Assembly (NCBI RefSeq): GCF_964019385.1
Contig: NC_088644.1
Span: 36,195,706 to 36,259,705, forward strand
Direction of reading: 5' to 3'
DNA: 64,000 nt
Origin: Sycon ciliatum
Taxonomy: Eukaryota > Porifera > Calcarea > Leucosolenida > Sycettidae
A program made the translations under genes and the position numbers. The notes below the pieces were generated by a model, which made no database searches, was not told the DNA's origin, and saw only the letters and a program-made list of their open reading frames with translations. Shown one piece after another: positions 41,916 through 52,657 of this stretch (position 1 is the stretch's first letter; each line of letters starts with the position of its first letter).

Positions 41916-42436
41916 TGTAGCGGTGGCTACTTAGAGTAGTTTCGCCTGACTGTTTATTGCAAAAGGGGGAACATTATCGGACACGGAAAAGCACAACTAA
42001 CTGTAAGGAGAGCAGAAACGAAGAGGTGATTCCAATCGGGAATCACTGTGTAAAGAAGACAGAGAGCGGAATGGACGGCGGTGCTGCGTGCACACAGCAG
42101 CGACCGGAAGCAGCGTGCCCAGTACGGGATGCCATGTATAGATGGAGCCCGAGGGCAGTGCACTCAGACATGAATACGCACGCGCACCCGAGTACTGCGT
42201 TCAGTGCATGCGGGGACTGTGCCATAGAAGGGGAAGGGTTAGTGATGCGCAGCCAGCAAGTCCAGCGGTACATGAATGCATGAGTCAATGGTACAGCAGG
42301 CAGGCTGCGGTTCTTATACAAGTACACACGTTAGATCAATGCGAGTGAGTGTAGGGAGTAGGAAGGAGAAACCTGGAGACAGACAATGATATGCCTAGGG
42401 ATAGAGTTCTGTCATGATGCTACTCATTACACTACA
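41916..42436 (-). repeat. LTR (5' LTR on the minus strand)
   Basis: Partner of 39495-40015. The TGTTC duplication follows at 42437. Confidence 0.92.
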
Positions 42437-42966
42437 TGTTCGGCTTCCGAGACTTTGTTCCGCGTGCTGGAATTGTCTGTAGTATTGAACAGTTATTGCA
42501 TGTTTGTTCGGCTTCCGAGACTTTGTTCCGCGTGCTAGAATTTTCTGTAGCATTGAACAGTTATTGCATGTTTGTTCAGCTTCCGAGGCTTTGTTCCGCG
42601 TGCTAGAATTGTCTGTAGTATTGAACAGTTATTGCATGTTTGTTCAGCTTCCGAGGCTTTGTTCCGCGTGCTAGAATTGTCTGTAGTATTGAACAGTTAT
42701 TGCATGTTTGTTCAGCTTCCGAGGCTTTGTTCCGCGTGCTAGAATTGTCTGTAGTATTGAACAGTTATTGCATGTTTGTTCAGCTTCCGAGGCTTTGTTC
42801 CGCGTGCTAGAATTGTCTGTAGTATTGAACAGTTATTGCATGTTTGTTCAGCTTCCGAGGCTTTGTTCCGCGTGCTGGAATTGTCTGTAGTATTGAACAG
42901 TTATTGCATGTTTGTTCAGCTTCCGAGGCTTTGTTCCGCGTGCTAGAATTGTCTGTAGTATTGAAC
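42437..42966. repeat. 68-bp tandem array, right part
   Basis: About 8 copies of the 68-bp unit. The order of variant copies (CTTCCGAGAC type, then AATTTTCTGTAGCATT type, then CAGCTTCCGAGGC type) repeats that of the left array rather than continuing it. Confidence 0.95.
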
Positions 42967-43249
42967 AGATTCCACGTGTAGCCTGTGCTTGTCCCAGCCT
43001 GGTCCGCATACTGTCGACTTCTTCACATCGGTATATGTTTTATAAAGTGTCATGTGTGACTGGGACGTGACATGATGTGCATACTTGAAGTAGGTCTTCC
43101 ATGCACGTGCCGTGGATGGCTTTCCGTTCCGGGCGCTCTTTGGGCATTGTCGATTAATCATGCACGGTCACAGTCGTACATGTCTATGAGTATGACACCA
43201 CTGGTCTTGGCAAGGTGAATTTTTGGCCTTCAGAACAAGCCTGCAAACC

Positions 43250-43301
43250 AGGGAGTAGTCAAATACCTACATCGTGTATATACGGTATTTGACGACTCCC
43301 T
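43250..43301. repeat. 52-bp hairpin
   Basis: AGGGAGTAGTCAAATACC and its near complement form a stem with a short loop. The AGGGAGTCGTAAAATACC version recurs as a palindrome at 43468-43501 and as a half-site near 45277. Confidence 0.8.
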
Positions 43302-43467
43302 ACTGCAAACGTGGTCCGGTGAGTTGCATAGACCACGGATTACTTAGATTTTAAAATCTATATCCAAATCCGGTTTCCGCCAGTGTTCAATTCAACCAAG
43401 AGTACCGGTACATAATCCCTGTACTCTTGATTCAACTAAACAATGTTGGTCTCGCGTCTCCGTGAAT

Positions 43468-43501
43468 CAGGGAGTCGTAAAATACCTTTTACGACTCCCT
43501 G
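43468..43501. repeat. 34-bp near-perfect palindrome
   Basis: CAGGGAGTCGTAAAA, TACC spacer, then the complement. It is related to the hairpin at 43250-43301. Confidence 0.85.
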
Positions 43502-44092
43502 CCGTGAATGCTGCCGCAAGAGCCATGAAACTGACTCAGGTTCCATGATGCCACTAACGTCACATGATAATAGTAATCTGGTGCATGGCCGGTCTTATTT
43601 TATTATTATTATTATGAGAGGCTTTGAATCGAAATATTATTATTATAACTCACGATGGAATCAAACTCATGATGGAAACTACAACCCAATGAGTTGGAAA
43701 ACCAACCACAGAATTAGATATTGGGAATAGAGTCAGACACAACAACAACCGAAATCAGTACACCAAAAATCTGTCCCACAAAAAACAAAGGAACAAGAAA
43801 AACAAGAAAGACGAAGTACAAAAAATCCCCAAAAAAAGAAAAAAAAAGGAGGGGAGAACGGGATGAAAGATCAGAGCGGCAAACCCCAGGAGGAATAATT
43901 ATTATTATTTTTACTTATATTTTACTAGGGTGTTTCCTTCTTACGGGAGCCCCTATATGGCCTAGAGGTCTCAGAACCAGGGTGTTCTAAAACCGGTCGC
44001 TTTTTAGTAGTGTATTGCCACGAGAAACCTCTTTTACGGGCAAACAAAACACATTTTCAACTAATTACTTATGGAGGAGTACATATTATCAT

Positions 44093-44340
44093 AGGTGCCA
44101 GACATTCTTTTTTTCTTTCTTTTTCTTTTTACCAGGCGCGGGCCATCCCCTGAATTCATAGGTGCCAACTCTCTAAAAAAATAAAAAAAAAACAAAAAAA
44201 CAAGATGCGGGACCTATGCATGAACTACCCGGTATCGCGGCAGTACTTCAGGGGATGGCCCACACGCCTGGTAAAAAGAAAAAGAAAAAAAAGAAATCAT
44301 AAAGAAAACTAAAGAAAAAAGAATGTTTGGCACCTATATA
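44093..44340. repeat. A/T-rich hairpin with GGGGATGGCCC motifs
   Basis: ATAGGTGCCAGACATTC on the left is matched by GAATGTTTGGCACCTATA on the right. Inner arms contain CAGGCGCGGGCCATCCCCTG and its complement. It is intergenic, upstream of the GH116 gene. Confidence 0.7.
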
Positions 44341-44715
44341 GCTATATGCAGGGGATGGCCCACGCCTCGTAAAAAGAAAAAAAAATCTTGTTCTCACCTG
44401 CTTCATTTTAAATTGTTGTTTCCGTGTGTACTCATGTTTAGGCCTGACCTGATATGATGGGTTTCAGGTGTAACCATGGTAACTTATAGGCGACCAACGT
44501 TCCCTTCACATGCAGCAGGTTCTGTGCCATTTAGGTGTAATCTAAATTTAGATGCCTGGCATTTCTACCAAAATCACCGAAATTAAAATTACACCGAAGA
44601 TAACCTGTTTTACAGTATTGACTATTGTGAGTGTGCCTCTCTCGCTCTTGTAACTGTAGAGTTGGTGCCATGCGCTATGGTATGCATGTACTACACTAAT
44701 AAAAATGTAGTCTTT

Positions 44716-45146
44716 GGCTGTGTTTACATGAGAAATTTCAACCCGGGTCGAGTTCAGCCCGGGTTGAAAGTCTGTACGATAGACAAAAGAGGTGAGCGTT
44801 TACATGAAGACAGTTGACCCGGGTCAAATACTGATATGCCGCCAAAAGTCCACTTCTAGAGTCCTGTATGGTCACGTGAATCCGTTCGCGCGAAATTTGC
44901 ATCTGCAGTGCTGTTCAAACCTGGCGCGAGATACGCACAGAAGTACGTTTGTACGATTTTCTTGACCCGGGTTGATTTCAACCCTCCCCTTGGGGGGAGG
45001 GTTGAAATCAACCCGGGGCGAAATTTCAACCCGGGTCAAGCGCAGTGCGTCATGTAAACGCGCCATTCACTTTGTGCACATGGGGGGTTGAAATCTGACC
45101 CGGGTCGAACTCAACCCGGGTTGAAACGCTTCATGTAAACACAGCC
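44716..45146. mobile_element. 431-bp TIR element (TTT-flanked)
   Basis: The ends are GGCTGTGTTTACATGA and the complement, flanked by TTT on both sides. Many CAACCCGGGT motifs form subterminal and internal inverted repeats. A 3-bp target duplication and short TIRs suggest a PIF/Harbinger-type MITE. Confidence 0.82.
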
Positions 45147-45844
45147 TTTGTTTGTATCTACAAACTGTAGTACTCGTAGGCCCTCCGCCCAGCTTCCTCC
45201 CCTTACACACCCCCGCCCTGGCCTCACGGTACGCGGTAGGGTCGAAGGGATCCCTGGCTTGGAGTCGTACCCCCAGGGAGTCGTAAAATCGTACCCCAAA
45301 AATGTGAACGGGTTCGCGGGCACTGCTAACCGTAGGTCCGTACTGTATCCCGTAGATCCACGCGCGTGTGCGATCTACTGTACTGTGCATGTGTTGTGGC
45401 AACTGAAATCCGGTAAACTCACATCGCAAGGACCCATGCAGCACGCGATTGTACTACGCAATAAATAGAGACCGAAAATCGGGATCGGATTTCAGGTGCC
45501 ACCATGGCATGGCGCGGTGTACAAAATCGTGATCTGGTGTGCGGTGACGTAACGGTATATACACAAGGTCCTTCACGGCAACGAGCCGGCGACGTAGCCA
45601 GGTACCGATGCCCGGTGCCCGTAGTCCCGTACCCGGCTGTACACATGTAGTGTGATCACATGATCGTCATCTGGACAGCTCGATGACTTGCGCTTGCACC
45701 AAATAAAATGTTGAGGTCCTGCACATATGCCTTGCTCTGCATTCGACCCTTTGGTTCGAGAAGGAAGCTTTTTATCGGCATCGGTCTCTTGCTAGTTTAG
45801 TAGTTGGCAAAAGCTCAAGTCACAACTTCGGAGTGACCTCCATT

Positions 45845-48800
45845 ATGGAGTCGGCTCTGTCAAGTGCCTGCCGCTCCGCGGAAGAGCTTTTGAAGCGTTG
45901 CATTCAAGTTCGCACTCTTGAAACGACAACGTGGATCGATCCATCTTTCAAGTACGTGCATTTCCTTTGCTGTCAACCTTGTACTTGTGTGAGCTGTAGC
46001 TTGTCCACAATTATTTGTTATAGCTGAAGACAACTTTTCACTTTCTTTGGTTGTCTGCCTTGGCGAAGTCATGTCCAGATGTGAAAATCTTACTTTTTGG
46101 AGGGAAGTTCACTTGGAATCAGTGTTGGAGGGAAAATGGATACTTTTTCGTTACAGATTGTGTACAGCGTAGATTGTAATAATTATTGCATGTATTGGCT
46201 TTGAGTCATAACGTGTTCATTCTGTGCTTTCTGTACATACTACATAGCCATAGATCTACCTTTGCTTCTCCTTTTGTGTATCGTGGACCCTCGGCATTAC
46301 GTTACGTAATGCCAAGAGTACATAAACCATAGTGTGCAACTGTGCATAATTATGATTATGAGATTCTGAAACAGCGCAGTTCGTGCGCTACGTCACCCTG
46401 GTGAGGTCAGCCAAGCCGCGACTTGCGTACAGCTCAATTTTTCGCGTTTCACAGACCTGAAATCACCCAAGTTGCATGATTCTAGGCGTCCTGTTTTAGG
46501 ATTTCAGTGTTTTTGTGTGACTGCGTGTGCTGCGTACATCCGCTGACAAGTAAATTCACCAGGCCATCCGTATCAAGAAACCGAAATCAGGACAAAAACT
46601 CAGTGACATGCACCACCGTGACTGGTTACGCCACTTTTCGCCGTACCTGTGGCTTACCATGCCGTCAGAAACGACGTACTGCACGAATTACACTCCCACA
46701 GGAACCATCCCAAGTTGCACACTCTGGTTTTAAATATGTACTCTTGGTATTGCCTATGTCGACATCGTAAACCGATTCGAAAAAGAGATTGCTTGTGTTC
46801 AGGGTAGATCTACAGGCTGTCATTCACCAGAAATTTCTCCTTCATTGCGCTGCACACTGTTCTAGTACACTATATAGTGTTCTAAGTACTAAGAAGGGAG
46901 TTCACTCGAAAAATCAAATTCTCCAAAAAGTAGAGCATGAGGAACATAACTATCAATCAAGGTAGCTGGAAACTAAATCAGACTTTCAAATTGGCCCGAA
47001 ATATTTTGGATGTGAACTATGCGGTGCCTTCAGTTTCCAGCTAGCGATGAAATGGCCACAAAAGTAGCTGGTACCATCAATACGGCGGACTGTACCCCTC
47101 CCCAATTTTGTTTTACGTATGTCGAAGAAGAATCTGCAAACTGTCATTACTCTGCAAAACGGTCACGGATGCTGATGAACGGTACACCATTGGAAAGGTC
47201 TCTTACTCTGCTTTCCTGGGATATAGCATTCTTTGCAATAGGCCAACAATTGGCTGATTTGCGACCGGAACTGGCATGTCTCAGGAAACTGGGCACGCGC
47301 TATTCAAGCTGGGCCTTACGGTTTCTAGAGGATGTCCGATTACATCATCTAACACTGTGTTTATACCTAACCTTATGTTTGCAGCTGGGAGAATGCACGC
47401 AAGGCCATTTTCAGTATGATTGAGAAGAAGGACGGTGTTCTTGCATATGTCAGAAAGGATTCTACTCGTGTTCTGGTGAGTGCTGGCCTCAGATTTCTGT
47501 CAAATTTTGCATGATTGGTGACGGTGCAGGCGTAATGAGTGTGTGGAACGCGATTGCCTGGGTTGTTATCCTAGCCTGTGCGTGATCACGTGTTTGTGCA
47601 CCTGTGCGCGCTCACGGTAACATGCATGTATTCGGTACAGCCGTGCGAGCTAGCAGTGGCAGCATGCACTTCAAGCACTACCCAATACTGGGGATGGCAT
47701 ATGGCCACTGAGCAGTAGTGTAGTGACGTTATTCCCCGTGTGACATGCATCTTAAAAACTAGACATGGCCAGACATACGTTATCTTGTTCTCGTATTAGG
47801 GAGGTTCTACTCTACGTTATGGGACCGCGACGCAAAGAATCATGCGAACTCTCTTCGTGTTCCCGTAATGTAAAGAAATCCTGTCCTGCTCTACGTTCAC
47901 GTAGAGAAATCACGTGAAAATTGTACGGGGAATTTCCCCTTCCATATTTGGCAGTTTTCTGCCTGCACTGGAATGATACCCAGCAGATCCGTACGCATTT
48001 TCTTTGCGTTTGCCACAACGTAGAGAACCTCATCTATGCGTAGAAATCTGGACCCAAACACGCGAAGCCGTAGACTCTAACCCAGACACCTGCTCTCTAC
48101 GTGATTTCTCTACGTTGCACGTATAGCAGAACTTCTCTACTGACCGTGAAGAGACTCTGATTGTTGTGATCTTTATTTTTGCCATGCGTCGTTTCTCCAC
48201 TGCAGATCCAGAGCCAGGAATCTTGGAGTGCGGTCTGTGCCGAAGGTGTTAAAATGGCCAGTAATGGTGGCAAGGCGTTGGAGCTTGAATACATTGCTCC
48301 AGCCACTCGCTCCTGCGCACCATCTGTCCAGGCAAGTACAAGTAATTTGTTTTGATTCTATTGTTGCCTATCACCACAACCTAGGCAGTGCATTATGGTC
48401 TGACACATACACACTGTACTTATTTATGTATTGCTGTGCTACCCTAGTGGCAACATGTTACAGTTTATCCCTATTTGACTTTGCAAGTTGCTCTTTGGGC
48501 AAGAAAAGTACGTGGGAAATTATTTGTTCAGTTGTACAATAAAGTAAGCATCTGAGCAAGCCTTTCATCCTTTCTTTTTGTCTGCAAACGCCAACGCAAC
48601 CACTTGCGTATTTATGTTACCTCACTCCAACAACGGTCTCTTCACTTTCATCCCTTGCCAATCTTGACAGCAGCTTATTAGGGCATATTGTTATGTTTTG
48701 TTCCAAACAGGGATGTCCCCCGTCCAAGTGCTGTCCCCCATCCAAGTGCTCCCCATCTGCAGCAAGCGGATGCAGCACATCCTCTTGCAAACCTCAGTCA

Positions 48801-51800
48801 TCTGGCTGCTGCACCAGTACTGCGCCCAAGAAGGCCGAGGAGAAGCCTAGAGAGAAGGTCTGCTGCCATCCTATTCCTGGAGAGTTCAGCAAGCCCAAGG
48901 ACTGCCGTGAAAAGGCGCCGTGTAGTGTGCAAAAGCCTGATGTTGAATGCTGTGTCAAGTGCCCCAAGATGTACCCAGAGACGAAAATCTATGCTGATGT
49001 TGGCCCCAAGCCGTAAGTAGAATCAATGCTAGTTTTATTGTATTCTTGTCTCCCTCTTCAGCTGGTTGGTTGGCTACTAATTTGGGTTATTCCTGGTTTG
49101 CAAGTCTTATTCATGTTATCTTGGCTCATGCACCTAGCGAAGCCAACCCGGTAGAGTAGGAGAAACTGTTTCTGTGCTGCATACAAATGCGATGGTGAGA
49201 TCAGATTGAGTATGTTAGCGGTGCAACGGTCACGTTAACAGCAAGCACTGTCCATGGTTCACTCGGGTCTCCTCTAGCGAGTGCACATGTGGCTCAGTGG
49301 TGAATCGGCTCCACTGCCTTTCTGTCTGTGCGGCTGCAAGAAGTGCTGCCTGCTCCAACCACAATCATGTACTTGCATTGCCTGTTGTGTTGCAGCGTTA
49401 ACCCTACACTGGACCAGTACAAGTACTCAGGTGAAGCGTTGCGTGCTTGCCAGCTCGCTCTTGGTCCTATTGGTAAGCTTTCTTTGGATGCCATCTCCAG
49501 CATATTGTAACAAGTACAGTGCTGGCAACTGAAATCTGACCCCCTGAGCGGTGGGTTCACATTTTAGCGGTCTCTGGTTCGTAGTTTTACCATCCCATGT
49601 GTGGGTCTTTGCGATGTGAGCGCACAGCTCAGGGGGTCGGATTTCAGTTGCCAGCACTGTAAATGTTCATGAAGGAAACTGTATTGTATACATTCTGCTT
49701 TGTTTTACCGGTACAAGGAAAGCCTTTTCCTTTCGTATTTGACAATCTGTTGCCGTGAGCATGCCCTGTTAGTTTTAGATTGGTATAACAGTGACATTGT
49801 GTTTTATCTCGATGGCAGGTGGTGGCGTGATTGCTATATCGGGAGACGGTGGACTGCGTCAGTGGCAAGTTGTCAACGAGGTCAACCACCTTGGTCATGT
49901 TCCCGACTCCTTCTGGGGTGTCAAGTAAGTTTTTTCCCTACGCATCTGTTTGATTTTCCTCACTTGGCGCGTAGAGACCGGTAGTGAGAAAGTGACCGTG
50001 CGCTATATGACCCCACTGGCTGTGTAACGATGCTGTGTTTGAATGACAAGTTTTTAGCAGCAGCTGTACGTATGGTGCTGAATGCATGCTCATACAGAGC
50101 CTTCACAAACTGGGAAGATGATTCTTCAGACATGAAACTCAACTGCAACCCAACCTGAAGTGGTGTGTGCTATCTGTGCACTGGACTGGGTGTGAGTGTT
50201 TGTGATATGGCTATGATAACAAACAGTGTCCTTTCTGCTCCTTCTCAGGGTTGAGATGGGCAGCACAACCATTTCGAGGGTGTTGCAATCTGACGCCTGG
50301 TATGACGAGACCGGGTTCGTCCCTGCTGCGATGGTAACTGATCACGGTGGGTGCTGAATGTCTGTTGATCTCTCTCCCTGTCTGTCTGTTTGTCTGTCTT
50401 ACTCCCTCCTCATCTTGTGGTGCCCCCCCCCCCCCCCCCCCCCCGATAGGCGAAGAACGATTGACAAGGAATCTAGGAAAGTTGGCCAAACGCTTTCGGA
50501 CCCGACTATTAGAAAGGCACTTATGGCATTGTTTAATGCATAGCTTTCCTTCGTTACTCAACCAAATTCAACAATGGACAGGTCCAGGTTGTATAGAAAA
50601 CTCTCAACTGGAACTATTGCCGAAGAGCCTCTATCAACGGATCTCAAGATAAATTGTTTTGAAATGGGAACTATTTCATCAGCGGACCTTTGGGTGACTG
50701 GTTGAACCGTTCCTAATTTAAAAGTCTACTGAACAACGAAACATTTTTTAAACCTGCCCATGGCATTTAAGTCAGAGTGCTCTTACTGCGATAAGCACAG
50801 CGAGCGTTGCACGAGGGCAGATAACTTTAATACTAACCGGAAAGAGCATTGTATTGTGTGTATTTAGTGTGGTACTGTATTGAACCTTTGCATTCTCTGG
50901 TTCACTTTGATAGTTTACTTTATGTAGAATAATACCTTGCGATGTTTTTTGCATGTTGATGTGCTTCAGAAATCCCACCGGCATCTAAGGAATTGTTGAA
51001 CAAGCTTCCTGGTGTACCAGAGATCGAGATCACTGCCAAATACCCCTCGGTTGAGGGTAAGTGTTCTGCTATGCCTCTGTCCCATTTTCAATCCGTAATT
51101 TCACAATTTTTCGGTGTCCTTTTATTTTCGGTGCTTTCAGTGTGTCTGTTTCATACCTAAAATCTCAATACACCGAACAATAACTAACACACATAATCCC
51201 ATAAGGAATTGCTGCTCTGTACCTTGAGTTTCTGTTCACCTAACCTGGCCTTTTGCCCTCGTACTGAAAATATTGAGCACCTAAAATTTCTGAAATTAGA
51301 CTAACTATTGGAAATGCATGCCTAAGACTTTTGATGTATGGCTGAATGCATCTGGTGGCCTATCATCAACCGTGCACCTTCATGGTTAAAGGGGAAGTTC
51401 ACCCTAAAATCAAAATTTCACAGTTTGTAGATTTCGAGCCGCTGAGTTCGGTGGTGAAGGTCCCATCGCCGTGCGATACGCCGTTCTGGAGATATTTGAA
51501 TTTGAAATTTATCATGACGTCATGCAAAATGACGTCATGCGGCCGGCGCACACCCCCTCCACACCCTGTGACGTCAAAGAGATACAGGTTCCCGGTCTGC
51601 TTGCTTTTCAGTGAGCGAGAAAGAGTGGCGTTTGTGGAGTTTCTTTCTTGCGACCTGAACAGTTTCAACCACGATGACGGTTTGCTGTGCTGTCGGCTGC
51701 TCTAACCAGTCTGGCAAGCCCCCTGGGACCACGGTGCATCGTATTCCGCGGGATAAAGCTCTCCGAGCGGAATGGGTTGCAGCGATTCACCGCGAGAATT

Positions 51801-52626
51801 TGCCACCTAAGTTTGAGGAGAGCTGTGCAATTTGTTCGGCACATTTTGAGGAGATGCCTTCCAGAGGAACTTGCACGGAGAGATGGGCAAAACGTGCCGC
51901 CGAAAGCTGAAAGCAGACGCTGTGCCATCGATTTTCCCGGACAGGCGTCCCCCAGCGAAGCGAAGGATGTCGCAGTATCAGGAGAGGCAGGAGAGAGAAG
52001 AGGTGAGTGAATGGTTCTGGTGATTTCGTGCTTTGAGAGCGTGTTGAAATTCTGTCTGTACATCGCGAGTTGTAGAGGGCAGTTTCACCCACTGTGTTGA
52101 GTACATCGTATACTTGTAGAGAAAATGATTTACAGATACCGATACAAAGCTGTTTGCAGTGTGTTGATTGCAAGGTACTAGTATTGAATGAAGACAGAAG
52201 ATCGTGCAATATATTTTTGTTTTATTTCAATTCAAGTTTTGCATGTCGTGAAAAGGCATACAGTGGTCACTAGCACTGTCCTCTGCGTGGTAAGTTTCAA
52301 TTCGAAGAAAGTCTTCATTGTGTTGCATTGTCACTGTTATCTGCGTGTATTTTGCGAGTTTGATCCTAGCTCAAGCCCATGCTGAGCCGTATGCCGCAGC
52401 TTTTCGGTCTCCAGTTGCATGCGCATTGAGTCCAGACGATGGCATGATATCTGCTGATGCGTGCACACAGACCCCCGTCAGCACACGGGAAATTTAGAGG
52501 TGATGTTATGGTACCCACTGTGTAGATCAAATCCACACGTACATATGCTTGCAACACTGGCAGTACATTTTCATGACTATTCTTTTGCTATAAACACACA
52601 CACACGCGCGCGCGTGCGCGCGCGCG

Positions 52627-52657
<31 letters not shown>

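Larger units (their letters stand above)
39495..42436 (-). mobile_element. LTR retrotransposon with satellite-filled interior
   Basis: It has 521-bp terminal direct repeats, TG...CA ends and a TGTTC target duplication at 39490-39494 and 42437-42441. On the minus strand a primer-binding-like TGGCGCAGTGAACAGGATC follows the 5' LTR (41915 downward), and a purine tract AGGGGAGA precedes the 3' LTR (40016-40022). The LTRs appear identical, so insertion is recent. The interior has gag-like fragments and about 80 copies of a 13-bp unit but no pol, so it is non-autonomous. Confidence 0.9.

Noticed and set aside
38995-42966. 68-bp repeats as a CRISPR or centromere array
   Set aside because: There are no spacers, only about 16 copies in total, and the interruption is explained by an LTR element.
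43721-43990. Lysine-rich frame (KKSPKKEKKRRGERDERSE)
   Set aside because: Low-complexity A-rich DNA with no family signature or splice partner.
48688-49020. Alternative frame over the Cys-rich exon
   Set aside because: The Cys-rich frame is the one in phase with both neighbouring GH116 exons.
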